A stretch of 58,258 bases of DNA from an uncultured Gammaproteobacteria bacterium (lineage in GTDB: Bacteria > Pseudomonadota > Gammaproteobacteria > Steroidobacterales > XN24): the NCBI GenBank assembly GCA_937924335.1, contig CALDWW010000047.1, positions 1 through 58,258 on the forward strand, read 5' to 3'. A program made the position numbers and the translations under genes. Below are positions 9,168-18,052 of the stretch, one piece after another (positions within the stretch are counted from its first letter, which is position 1; every line of letters begins with the position of its first letter). The notes beneath the pieces were generated by a model that was given only the letters and a program-made list of their open reading frames with translations, was not told the origin of the DNA and ran no database searches.

Positions 9168-10139
9168 CTAGCCGGGCGCTGGCGCAGGTTGGCCAAGCCT
9201 GTCTCTTCTCTCCTTGAGCGCGGCGGCCAATCGTTCTTCCGTCTCGGGGCCATCGACGAGCGCTCTCAGGAAGACCCCAGTGTAGCTCTTGTCGACGATT
9301 GCGCCTTTGGCCTTTATGGCCGGCTCCATCAGGCGATGCAGCTCAACCAGGTTGTACCAGGGGACGGCGGGGTAGACGTGATGGCCGATGTGCCAGTTGA
9401 TGTTGTTCCAGAAGAAGCGATTGACCGGATTCGAAATCGTCGTCCGCGAGCCGGCCAGCTGGCCTTCGTTCCACGGGGTCCCGTAGTGCTCGGCGATAAA
9501 CCGGACCGAATTAAACAGGGTGAAGATATAGACCGGGATCAGCCATAGCTCGAGTGTCTTGGCCAGCACGCCGTTGTCGATCGCCCACACGATCAATGCC
9601 CAGTAACAGGCTATTTTTACGACGGTCTCGAAGATGTGGATCGCCCACTCCTTTGGGCCGAATTGCATAAAGGGGTAGAGCAGATTGAAGTGAATGAAGC
9701 TCAGTACGATGCCGGCGACTGCGTAGGCGTAGAAGAGCACGAAATCCAGGACGCCCCGCTTGCCCATGGTGAAGGCATCCGGATCGTCAGGCGAGCGATT
9801 GTGACGATGGTGTTCGAGGTGGTCTTCCTTGAAGCCGACGAAGGTGGCCATCAGCGGCATCATGCAGGCGATGCCGAAAACCCAGTTGGCCCAGCGCGTC
9901 TTGAACAGGGTGAAGTGGCCGGCATCGTGCATGAAGGTGACCATGGCCATCCACATGTACCCGATACCCACGTACGCGGTCCATTTGACCCAGGTGGCGT
10001 CCGTCGTCCAGGCGAGCCAGTTGAGGAACACCATGATGCCAACAAACAAAGGGATCTTGGTGAGATTTGGCAGCAGTCGCAGTTCGGTAAGACGCTTGAC
10101 GTCTTCCCGAGAAAGCGGTTTGTCGGTATTCGTTGTCAT
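9168..10139 (-). CDS. Membrane fatty acid desaturase family protein
   Basis: A 323-residue membrane di-iron enzyme. It carries the three histidine boxes HDAGH (71-75), HLEHHRH (107-113) and HIGHH (250-254), with hydrophobic helices before, between and after. This fits the fatty acid desaturase/beta-carotene hydroxylase fold, which inserts double bonds or hydroxyls into lipid chains using O2 and an electron donor. Regiospecificity cannot be read from sequence. The ATG at 10139 is the only early start. It is divergent from the HAD gene of the trehalose cluster and convergent with cls; no terminator is evident in the 160 bp between it and cls. Confidence 0.85.
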   Translation of the reverse strand: MTTNTDKPLSREDVKRLTELRLLPNLTKIPLFVGIMVFLNWLAWTTDATWVKWTAYVGIGYMWMAMVTFMHDAGHFTLFKTRWANWVFGIACMMPLMATFVGFKEDHLEHHRHNRSPDDPDAFTMGKRGVLDFVLFYAYAVAGIVLSFIHFNLLYPFMQFGPKEWAIHIFETVVKIACYWALIVWAIDNGVLAKTLELWLIPVYIFTLFNSVRFIAEHYGTPWNEGQLAGSRTTISNPVNRFFWNNINWHIGHHVYPAVPWYNLVELHRLMEPAIKAKGAIVDKSYTGVFLRALVDGPETEERLAAALKERRDRLGQPAPAPG

Positions 10140-10381
10140 GAGCCCGGGTTCTCGTGCGTGAGAGGCATTTGTCTGTAGGTAGTCTGCTCTGCAAAGGAAT
10201 CGCTCAGATTCAGCGCGGGTTGGCGAGCCCAGGGAAAGCTTGCGTATTGTACCCGGAATTGCCAGTCCGGGGCCCGAGCGGGTCTGGCGCCGGGCGACGT
10301 CGACGGCGTCGATACAACGGCGGCAGCAGATTGTTATTCACTCGCGGTGGCGATTAGCTAAGCTAGGAAGGTGACGACCCG

Positions 10382-11149
10382 GTGGGCAGGACGTTTCGGG
10401 ATTATCTCAGGATGGACGAGCGACTCAGCGGATACGATGGCATCCTCTTCGATCTGGACGGCGTGCTGACGGATACGGCCGAGCTTCACGCAAATTGCTG
10501 GAAGGAGATGTTTGATGAGTATCTCCGGACCCGCTCGGAGCGGTCCGGTGAGCGCTTCCGGCCGTTCAACATCGAAGACGACTACTTCCCCTACGTAGAC
10601 GGCAAACCGCGTTACGACGGGGTGCGCAGTTTCCTGTCATCTCGTGGCATCAGCTTACCCGACGGCGAAGCTGCCGATCCGCCTGAGGCCGAGACGATAT
10701 GCGGCCTGGGCAATCGGAAAAATGTCCTGATCCATGAGTTGCTGAGGCGCGACGGGGTGACGCCGTATGCGGGCAGCTTACGTCTGCTCGATGAATTGGC
10801 CGCGGCGGGGATACGGATGGCGGTGGTCTCCTCCAGCAAAAATGCCCCGGTCATCCTGGAGGCGGCGGGCATCACCGACTACTTCGAGTCGATCGTGGAC
10901 GGATCGGTTGCCGCACACCTGGGTATTCCGGGGAAACCGGCGCCCGATACATTCCTGGAGGCCGCACGCCGGCTCGGCATCGACAAGTCGAAGGCCGTCG
11001 TGGTCGAAGACGCGATCTCCGGCGTCGAATCGGGTCGCAACGGTGATTTCGGCCTGGTGATCGGCGTGGCGCGGAAAGGCAACGACGCGGCCCTGTGGAC
11101 GGCGGGTGCCGATCTGGTCGTCCGCGATCTCGATGAGCTGGTCGGCTGA
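10382..11149 (+). CDS. HAD-family hydrolase, beta-phosphoglucomutase-like
   Basis: A 255-residue HAD subfamily IA protein. FDLDGVLTDTAELH near residue 23 supplies the nucleophile and acid/base aspartates of beta-PGM. SSKNAPVILEAAG is motif II, GKPAPDTFLEAA motif III, and VVEDAISGVESG motif IV. Beta-PGM converts beta-glucose-1-phosphate to glucose-6-phosphate. GTG 10382 has AGGAAGG 10 bp upstream; ATG 10412 is an alternative start. It is followed by otsB (269-bp gap) and a GH65 phosphorylase. A GH65 enzyme that phosphorolyses trehalose would yield beta-Glc-1-P, the substrate of this protein, so the context supports the call. Confidence 0.8.
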   Translation: MGRTFRDYLRMDERLSGYDGILFDLDGVLTDTAELHANCWKEMFDEYLRTRSERSGERFRPFNIEDDYFPYVDGKPRYDGVRSFLSSRGISLPDGEAADPPEAETICGLGNRKNVLIHELLRRDGVTPYAGSLRLLDELAAAGIRMAVVSSSKNAPVILEAAGITDYFESIVDGSVAAHLGIPGKPAPDTFLEAARRLGIDKSKAVVVEDAISGVESGRNGDFGLVIGVARKGNDAALWTAGADLVVRDLDELVG

Positions 11150-11418
11150 ACTCGATGACTACAACGAGTGTTTTCTTCCCACCGCCCATGGATCTCCCTG
11201 TTTCCAGACATCTCGCGGCCGGTCCTGATGCCACTGGAATGCCGCCAGTGAGGTCAGCCGCGACGCTTGGGAGCCGAAGTGTGTGAAATCCGCTTGGTGA
11301 TTATGCGATAGCGGGCGAAAATTGCGGTGGCGCCAGTAATGGACCCCGGGAAGTGTGTCCGTGCCGCACGTACCGCGGACCGCTAGCGATGCGAACAGCG
11401 ACCGGCTGGAGTTTTTGA
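11150..11418 (+). other. Gap between HAD gene and otsB
   Basis: About 270 bp with no supported ORF. GGAG at 11408-11411 serves the GTG start of otsB. No clear terminator or promoter is visible, so I cannot say whether the HAD gene and otsB share a transcript. Confidence 0.4.
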
Positions 11419-12225
11419 GTGAACAACAACGCGGAATCGATGTTGCGATCCCCCGAACAACAGGCAGACGACATCCTGCGGTCCCTCCACGGCCGCAAGC
11501 TCATGGTCTTGCTGGACTATGACGGCACGCTGTCGCCGATCGCACCGCGTCCCGAGGACGCCGTGTTGCCGGAGGCCATGCGACCGGTCCTGAATGAGCT
11601 CAGCAAGCGCTGGAGCACCGCAGTGATCAGCGGACGAGCGCTGGCCGATGTTCGTGACATGGTCGGTGTCGATGACATCGTCTACGCTGGCAATCATGGT
11701 CTCGAGATCGAAGGACCCACGGGCACCGGTATCAGCCGTTCCCTGGGCGAGTCATATGTGCAGGACGTCGCGCAGGCCTCTGCCGAGCTGCAGAGCGCGC
11801 TGGGATCCGTGGAAGGCGCCCTGGTAGAGGACAAGCAGTTCTCACTGTCGGTCCACTATCGGCTGGTGGCTTCAGCGGACATCCGCCAGGTAGAAGCGGC
11901 CGTCGACACCGCCATCAAGCAGCACCCCCGCCTGAGAAAGCGGCCTGGCAAGAAGGTGTTCGAACTGCGCCCGGATCTGGACTGGGACAAGGGCAGGGCT
12001 GTGACCTGGCTACTCGAAGTCGTCAATCGGCGCGAGACTGAGGCACTGCCCATCTACGTCGGCGATGACGACACCGACGAGGACGCTTTCCGCGCTCTGG
12101 AGACTGCAGGGATCGGCGTCCTGGTCAGCGAGGAGGATCGACCGACCGCGGCGACGCACCGACTGCGCGATACCGATGGGGTACGTCGATTCCTGGCGCG
12201 CCTGGCCGAGGGAGCCGCGGCGTGA
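11419..12225 (+). CDS. otsB: Trehalose-6-phosphate phosphatase
   Basis: A 268-residue HAD phosphatase of the OtsB type, which dephosphorylates trehalose-6-phosphate to trehalose. Visible motifs are LLDYDGTLSPIAPRP (nucleophile Asp, near residue 34), AVISGRALADV, AGNHGLEIEGP, KVFELRPDLDWDKG and PIYVGDDDTDEDAF (Mg2+-binding Asp cluster). GTG 11419 has GGAG 7 bp upstream. Its last four bases overlap the GTG start of the GH65 gene, implying translational coupling. No OtsA synthase lies in the window, so the source of the substrate is unclear. Confidence 0.93.
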   Translation: MNNNAESMLRSPEQQADDILRSLHGRKLMVLLDYDGTLSPIAPRPEDAVLPEAMRPVLNELSKRWSTAVISGRALADVRDMVGVDDIVYAGNHGLEIEGPTGTGISRSLGESYVQDVAQASAELQSALGSVEGALVEDKQFSLSVHYRLVASADIRQVEAAVDTAIKQHPRLRKRPGKKVFELRPDLDWDKGRAVTWLLEVVNRRETEALPIYVGDDDTDEDAFRALETAGIGVLVSEEDRPTAATHRLRDTDGVRRFLARLAEGAAA

Positions 12226-14633
12226 GGCAGTGGGATCTGCAATACGACGACTACGTGCCGGCCGGGGAAGGCCACCGGGAGGCGTTGTTCACGCTCGGCA
12301 ATGGCTACATTGCGACACGTGGCGCTGCACTCGAGTGCAGCGCGGACGGCATTCACTATCCCGGAACCTACCTGGCGGGCGGCTACAATCGGCTGCAGAC
12401 GGAGATGGGCGGGCGCCTGATAGAGAACGAAGACCTGGTTAACCTGCCCAACTGGTTGCCGCTCCAGGTCCGCGTCGAAGACGGCGACTGGTTCGCTGTC
12501 GATGGTGCGAAGCTGCTCGACTACCGTCAATTGCTGGACCTCCAGCAGGGTCTGCTGGTTCGCATAATCACTTTCGAGGATAGCCGGGGTCGGCGGACAC
12601 GCCTGGCGGAACGCCGGCTGGTCCACATGCGCACTCCGCATCTGGCAGCCATCGAATTCGCGGTCACGGCGCAGAACTGGTCGGGGTCGCTCGAGATTCA
12701 ATCGGCGCTGGACGGCACCGTCGTCAACGGCAATGTGGAGAGATACCGGCAACTGGCCAACCGTCACCTCGTGGCTCTGGCCAGTGAGTCGAAGGACGAA
12801 TGCCTGTATCTGAAAATGAAGACCAGCCAGTCCGGTCTGGAGGTGGCAGAGGCGGCCAGGACCCGGATCTACGGCAGCGAGAATCAGATAGAAGCGGACT
12901 GGCAAGTTGATACCCGAGCCGACTTTGTGGCCGGCAGGACCAGACTGTCAGTCAGCGAGAACGACACCGTGTGGATCGAGAAGATCGTCGCGCTCTACAC
13001 ATCCAGGGATGCCGGCATCAGCGAATGCGGCCTGGCCGCTCGGGAGGCCGTGGACAGCGCTCCGAGGTTCCGGCAATTGCTCGCGGGGCATACACTCGCC
13101 TGGCAACAGCTGTGGCGGCGCTTCGGTACCAACTGGCGGCTCACGGACCACGGAGAGGACAAGGATGTGCAGCTGAATGTCCGTCTGCATATCTTCCACC
13201 TGCTGCAGACTGTCTCGATGCATACCGAGGATCTGGATGTGGGTGTGCCGGCGCGCGGCTGGCACGGCGAAGCTTACCGCGGGCATGTGTTCTGGGACGA
13301 ACTGTTCATCTTTCCGCTTCTGAATCTTCGTATTCCGGAGATCACGCGCTCACTGCTCAAGTACCGTTATAGGCGCCTGCAGCGGGCCCGCCAGAATGCG
13401 AAGCATGCAGGCTTCCAGGGCGCCATGTACCCGTGGCAGAGTGGCAGTGACGGCCGGGAGGAAACCCAGCAGGTCCATCTCAACCCTCAGTCCGGTCGCT
13501 GGCTGCCTGACCACAGTAGTCTGCAGCGGCACGTCAATATCGCTATCGCCTACAACATCTGGCAATACCACGAGGTCACCTACGATGAGGAGTTCCTCGC
13601 TTATCAGGGTGCCGAGATGTTCCTGGAGATCGCCCGCTTCCTGGTGAGCCTTACCAGCTTCAATTCCCGGCTCGATCGATACGAGATCTGTGGCGTAATG
13701 GGTCCGGACGAGTATCACGAGGCCTATCCCGATCGCGAGCAGCCGGGTCTGGACAACAACACCTATACCAACGTGATGACGGTCTGGGTGCTGGAACGTG
13801 CGCAGGCTCTGCTAGAACACCTGTCGCGCCACCGCCGCGAGGAATTGTGCGCGACCATCGGCCTGTCCGGCGAGGAACTGGACGAATGGGACAGGATCTC
13901 GAGGAAGATGCGCGTCGTCTTCCACCGGGACGGACTCCTCAGCCAGTTCGAGGGATACGAGGACCTGCAGGAGTTCGACTGGCAGGCTTACCGGGCCAGG
14001 TACGGAGACATCCACCGCCTGGACCGTATCCTCGAGGCGGAGAACGACACGCCGAACCGCTACAAGCTGTCCAAGCAGTCGGATCTGTTGATGCTGTTCT
14101 ACCTGCTCTCGGCGGAGGAATTGACGGGCTTGTTCCAGCGTCTCGGCTATGAGTTCAATCCCGAGCGCATCGTCGACAACGTCAACTACTATCTCCAGCG
14201 GACATCCCACGGATCGACCCTCAGCCGGGTCGTCCATGCCTGGGTGCTGGCACGCTGCGATCGGATTCGTTCCTGGAAACTCTTCCGGCAGGCCTTGATA
14301 GCGGACCTGGCGGATTCGCAGAAGGGTACGACGGCCGAGGGCATCCACGTGGGGGCGATGGCCGGCAGTGTCGACATGCTGCAGCGTGGCTACACCGGTA
14401 TCGAAGTCCGCAACGGCGCGTTGTGGCTGAATCCGGCGCTGCCTGCGGAAATCGAGCACTTCACCATGCGGCTCAGATATCGGCGCCACCTCCTGATCCT
14501 CGAGATCAGCCAGGGCAAGCTGGTCCTGCAGAGCGTCAAGCCCACCGCGGCCCCGATCACGGTCCATGTTGACGGACAGGCCCATAGCCTCGAGGGCGGC
14601 AAGACGCTCGAGCGTGATCTTGTGGCGGCGTGA
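12222..14633 (+). CDS. Glycoside hydrolase family 65 phosphorylase (trehalose/kojibiose/maltose type)
   Basis: An 803-residue GH65 enzyme with the full three-part layout: N-terminal beta-sandwich (about 1-270), (alpha/alpha)6 catalytic barrel (about 320-690) and a C-terminal beta domain. The general-acid glutamate is in GVMGPDEYHEAYPD near residue 492. A phosphate-site-like segment, TSHGSTLSRVVHAW, is near 660. KQSDLLMLFYLL is also conserved. GH65 members reversibly phosphorolyse alpha-linked glucobioses to beta-Glc-1-P and glucose. The exact disaccharide cannot be assigned from motifs, but the otsB and beta-PGM neighbours point to trehalose or trehalose-6-phosphate. The GTG start at 12222 overlaps the otsB stop. 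Confidence 0.88.
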   Translation: MRQWDLQYDDYVPAGEGHREALFTLGNGYIATRGAALECSADGIHYPGTYLAGGYNRLQTEMGGRLIENEDLVNLPNWLPLQVRVEDGDWFAVDGAKLLDYRQLLDLQQGLLVRIITFEDSRGRRTRLAERRLVHMRTPHLAAIEFAVTAQNWSGSLEIQSALDGTVVNGNVERYRQLANRHLVALASESKDECLYLKMKTSQSGLEVAEAARTRIYGSENQIEADWQVDTRADFVAGRTRLSVSENDTVWIEKIVALYTSRDAGISECGLAAREAVDSAPRFRQLLAGHTLAWQQLWRRFGTNWRLTDHGEDKDVQLNVRLHIFHLLQTVSMHTEDLDVGVPARGWHGEAYRGHVFWDELFIFPLLNLRIPEITRSLLKYRYRRLQRARQNAKHAGFQGAMYPWQSGSDGREETQQVHLNPQSGRWLPDHSSLQRHVNIAIAYNIWQYHEVTYDEEFLAYQGAEMFLEIARFLVSLTSFNSRLDRYEICGVMGPDEYHEAYPDREQPGLDNNTYTNVMTVWVLERAQALLEHLSRHRREELCATIGLSGEELDEWDRISRKMRVVFHRDGLLSQFEGYEDLQEFDWQAYRARYGDIHRLDRILEAENDTPNRYKLSKQSDLLMLFYLLSAEELTGLFQRLGYEFNPERIVDNVNYYLQRTSHGSTLSRVVHAWVLARCDRIRSWKLFRQALIADLADSQKGTTAEGIHVGAMAGSVDMLQRGYTGIEVRNGALWLNPALPAEIEHFTMRLRYRRHLLILEISQGKLVLQSVKPTAAPITVHVDGQAHSLEGGKTLERDLVAA

Positions 14634-14909
14634 CAGATGCCCGCGTGGCATCGACCCGTTTTGCTGCTTCGGGGTGATATCGGGGTCATGGCCCCGCTGA
14701 CGGGAGCCACGAACCGGTCATTGGCGCCGGCAATCATTGGCTGCCGGGAGGCGCGATTTCTTTATTAGTGCCTGAAGGCAGTGCCGCTTCTCGCAGCCGC
14801 AGTCCAGGTGGGAGTGACGCCTCGTCATGGGGATTGAGGCGAACCACCGGGGGCGCTAGGCTTCGACCTTCGTATCGATCCATACCCGCTCCTGAGGAAT
14901 TCAATCGTC
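14634..14909 (+). other. Gap between GH65 gene and oxygenase gene
   Basis: About 275 bp with no supported ORF. A short ATGCC/GGCAT stem directly follows the GH65 stop but has no T-tract. GAGGAA near 14893 serves the downstream start. Confidence 0.4.
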
Positions 14910-15545
14910 ATGTCCGAATCCGGCAGCTTCCATACTCTGTGGCCGACGATCCTCCTGGAACGCGAGATACCGGGTCATGAATCTGCCGATGTCGCGCTTG
15001 CCCAGTTGATCGAGGAACTGGAGCAGACGAATCGGGACCTGACTACCGATTACCTGGAAGGCAATCTGCTGACCCGGCCCCATCCCGCCGTGCAATGGCT
15101 GCGTGACTGCGTAAACAAGACAGTGATCGACTACTTCGATCATCTGGAGATGGGTTACCCGATCAACTGGAGCTTGCAGGGATGGCCGAACGTCAACCGG
15201 ATGGGCGACTATCACGACCCCCACAATCACCCTCATTCATATCTGAGCGGTACTTATTACGTCCGCGTGCCGGACACGCCGGCAATCATCGGTAGCCGTA
15301 AGGATCTGCGGTCGGGGTGTATCAGTTTCTATGATCCGCGTGGCGCGGCCAACATGACCGCGATCCGCAATGATCCCAACATCGAGGCCGAGTTCACCGT
15401 CCGGCCGCGTGCCGGCCTGATATTGCTTTGGCCGGCCTTCCTCAAGCACTTCGTGCATCCGAACCTGAGCGACGAGTCGCGTATCAGCATCTCGTTCAAC
15501 GTGGTGCTGAAGTGGTCGGATGACTATCTGCCGACCCAGCTCTGA
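14910..15545 (+). CDS. Putative 2-oxoglutarate-Fe(II) oxygenase
   Basis: A 211-residue protein resembling the TIGR02466-type putative 2OG-Fe(II) oxygenases. The central HDPHNHPHSYLSGTYYV block (about residues 101-117) has the H-P-H-S-x-L-S-G-x-Y-Y-V signature, and LKHFVHP near 183 supplies the distal histidine. Such enzymes use O2, Fe(II) and 2-oxoglutarate to hydroxylate a substrate, unknown here. There is no signal peptide, so it is probably cytosolic. ATG 14910 has a GAGGAA site. It stands alone between the GH65 gene and a decayed TPR gene; some family members carry a TPR region, which makes that remnant notable. Confidence 0.72.
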   Translation: MSESGSFHTLWPTILLEREIPGHESADVALAQLIEELEQTNRDLTTDYLEGNLLTRPHPAVQWLRDCVNKTVIDYFDHLEMGYPINWSLQGWPNVNRMGDYHDPHNHPHSYLSGTYYVRVPDTPAIIGSRKDLRSGCISFYDPRGAANMTAIRNDPNIEAEFTVRPRAGLILLWPAFLKHFVHPNLSDESRISISFNVVLKWSDDYLPTQL

Positions 15546-15585
15546 ACTTCCCGCCAGCCGGTCACCGCTGGTGTCAAAAGAGAAA

Positions 15586-15604
15586 ACCCGGCGCGGAGCC
15601 GGGT
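15586..15604. terminator. GC hairpin, possible bidirectional terminator
   Basis: A perfect 7-bp stem (ACCCGGC/GCCGGGT, loop GCGGA) lies 40 bp after the oxygenase stop. On the plus strand only TCTT follows. On the minus strand a T-rich TTTTCTCTTTT follows, so it may better stop minus-strand transcription coming from mgtE. Confidence 0.45.
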
Positions 15605-15795
15605 CTTGAACTGGTGCAGGGTCACGGCTGGGGTCCATGGGTGGGGTCGGACCAAGATAACCTGTTGATCAGACTCCCATTGCCCTCCAGAATCAGCCTG
15701 ATTATCCACTTTGATACGTTTTTTTCGGCCCTGAATGGGGGCTCTAAGGATTCGATACACGCAAGTGGGGTCGGCACCACCATCAACGGTCCTTC

Positions 15796-16308
15796 TTGGA
15801 ATGGAGTTGTCAGGGTCGAGAAGCGGCTTCTGGGAGAGAAAATCCGGCCTCTTGGCAGGAGGGTCCAGCGTATCTGGCAGCAAGCACTATCGAACCAATG
15901 TACGTTCCTGCGTACATCAACCTTGCGGACCTCTATCGCAGCACGGGTGACGAGGCAGCGGCGGAAAAGGTATTGCGTCAGGCAGCACGCTTAAGTTCTG
16001 AAAACGGCGACCTGCATTATGCCCTGGGGCTTTCTCTTATCCGCCAGAAGCGTGCCCCGGCGGCCGTCGAAGAGTTGCGGCTGGCGGCCAGACTTGACCC
16101 GGACAACCCACGTTACACCTACGTGTACGCTGTTGCCCTCAACTCAACGGATCAACCTGAACAGGCAATCATGGAGTTAAAGCGGGCCCACAATTCACAC
16201 CCCAATGACGTCGATATCCTGAACGCACTGACTGCCTTCCTTCGTGATGCCGGGGAGCATGAGCAGGCAAAAAGCTATTCGCAGGAGCTGAGACGTCTGT
16301 CTCCTTAG
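15796..16308 (+). pseudogene. Truncated TPR-protein C-terminus
   Basis: An open frame of up to 170 codons. From about 15860 on it gives clean tetratricopeptide repeats, e.g. YVPAYINLADLYRSTGDE, then DLHYALGLSLIRQKRAPAAV and PRYTYVYAVALNSTDQP. The same C-terminal pattern ends larger TPR proteins, some with multiheme cytochrome domains. The codons before it look unrelated, and neither a ribosome site nor the missing N-terminal repeats are visible in any frame. I read it as the surviving tail of a longer gene, though a short protein starting at ATG 15898 cannot be excluded. The stretch before it (15610-15790) has short repeats of GGGGTCGG but no coding signal. Confidence 0.6.
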
Positions 16309-16487
16309 GTACGGCATTTTTGTGGGGAACGCTGACCGCCTAGCGCATTCAGCGGGCCTCCGCTCGGGTTTGGCCCGGGCTTGACTCGACGCTGCCGGCG
16401 CAGTCACCTTAGTAGACGAAGCGGGCGCAAGATCCGCTTTCCGGACGCAAAGTCGATCATGAAGTGGGTACTCAGGCCGAGTTCAGC

Positions 16488-17903
16488 TCAGAAATAGAAC
16501 AAGTCCGCCATCGTGAAGTAGACCAGTACACCGACCACGTCGTTGCTGGTCGTGATGAACACACCGGTGGCTGCCGCAGGATCAATGCCAAATCGATGTA
16601 GTCCGAAAGGAACCGAGGCACCGACCAGCGCAGCGATCGTCGTGACGGTCATGAGAGAGAACGACGTGGCGAGGGCCAGACGCGGAGCGTTCTCGATGTC
16701 GAAGAGGCCGGACATGACCATCACCAGCATCGCGAGAATGATTCCGGCGATGGCGCCATTGCTGAGGGCTCCGGCCAGTTCGCGCAGCAGTCGGGTGGCC
16801 AGCCGGTCTCCGGGCCACATTGATCCCGAGGCCAACACCTGGACGGAGACCCCCGAGGCTTGCAGACCGGAGTTCCCGGCCATCGACATGACGACCGGGA
16901 TGAAAGCGGCGAGGATGGCAGCCTTCTCGAGCTCTTCCTCGAATGAGCCGATGATGAACGCGGCGATCGTCGCGCCGATCAGTCCGGCCAGGAGCCAGGG
17001 CAGGCGGCCCCGGACAATCTGCAGAAACCCGTCTGTAGCACGGGCCTCCGGTGAGACCTGACTCATCCGCAGCAGGTCCTTGCGCTGCTCTTCGGCAAGG
17101 ATCCGTTCACGCAGCTTCGGCGTAATTCTCCCCAGGAGGCGGCCATCGGCGTCTACGACGGGCAGGCTCATATAGCCTTCACCCTCGGTGATGTGCGCCA
17201 CATCGTCCTGTCTGGCGTGGGCATGGATGACCGGAAAGTCTGCCAGCATGATGTCCCGGATCGGCGTGTCGGGCGCGGCAACCATCAGATCGCGGGGACG
17301 GAAAATGCCGACGAGTGTTCTGTCGGCGTCCACGACGAAGACCGTTCCGGCAGTTCCCTGTAGCTCGAAGGCCTGTTTGATCGCCTCCATCGCTTCCGAC
17401 ACAGTACATTCCAGCGGAACCATCACGACCCGGCGATCCATGATGGCGCCGGCAGTACTGTCCGGGTATTTGTGTGCGTTTTGCACGGATTCCAGATCCG
17501 TCAGCAATCGCGCCACCCGGCCGCGCATCCGTTTCGGCAAGGATCTGAAAGTCTCAAGTGCCGCTTCGGGAGGCATCGCCCCGAGCAGTTCCGACAGTTC
17601 TCCTTCCGACTTGGTTCGCGAGAGCGCGGCACGGTAGTTCCAGTGCATGTCCGCCAGCACACGACTGGCTTTCTGCTTCGGCAGCCAATCGAGAAAGGTG
17701 CGCGCATGAGTGAGTGGCATGTGGACGATCAGATCGGCCAGGTCTTCCGGCGACCAGTCTTCGACTACCGTGTTCGCGCTGGCGGGGTCATCGGCATGGA
17801 TGCAACGCAAGACCTCCTCGATCGAAGCTTCCATCTCTCCGGACGACCGGGAAGAAACATGGCGACTGCCACTGTTCCCCTCATTGGCAGGCCTCTGCGA
17901 CAA
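16488..17903 (-). CDS. mgtE: MgtE-family magnesium transporter
   Basis: A 471-residue Mg2+ channel/transporter of the inner membrane. The N-terminal superhelical domain (about residues 25-140) is followed by two CBS domains (about 150-275), with DRRVVMVPLECTVSEAME and ADFPVIHAHARQDDVAHITE at their starts. Five membrane helices follow (about 305-470), with the pore-type segment AAFIPVVMSMAGNSGLQAS. CBS/N domains normally gate the pore by cytosolic Mg2+. The TTG start at 17903 is supported by AAGGAG 9 bp upstream; ATG 17834 is in frame but has a poorly spaced site. It is co-directional with, and 149 bp downstream of, the symporter-fusion gene; that gap holds no gene. Confidence 0.9.
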   Translation of the reverse strand: MSQRPANEGNSGSRHVSSRSSGEMEASIEEVLRCIHADDPASANTVVEDWSPEDLADLIVHMPLTHARTFLDWLPKQKASRVLADMHWNYRAALSRTKSEGELSELLGAMPPEAALETFRSLPKRMRGRVARLLTDLESVQNAHKYPDSTAGAIMDRRVVMVPLECTVSEAMEAIKQAFELQGTAGTVFVVDADRTLVGIFRPRDLMVAAPDTPIRDIMLADFPVIHAHARQDDVAHITEGEGYMSLPVVDADGRLLGRITPKLRERILAEEQRKDLLRMSQVSPEARATDGFLQIVRGRLPWLLAGLIGATIAAFIIGSFEEELEKAAILAAFIPVVMSMAGNSGLQASGVSVQVLASGSMWPGDRLATRLLRELAGALSNGAIAGIILAMLVMVMSGLFDIENAPRLALATSFSLMTVTTIAALVGASVPFGLHRFGIDPAAATGVFITTSNDVVGVLVYFTMADLFYF

Positions 17904-18052
17904 CGTCGTTATCTCCTTTCGGGCGCCGAGCGCAAGCTGAGTCTGCCCGCAACGATCCGAGCGCTGCGGCTCAGCGTTTCTCGTGAGACCCGCAATCCGA
18001 TTCTATGGTCAAACGTCACCATCTGTCCCGTGCACGGCTCAGCGGTAATTGC

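Noticed and set aside
9039..9548. Plus-strand open frame across the desaturase 3' region
   Set aside because: It is antisense to a gene with all three histidine boxes and has no recognisable domain.
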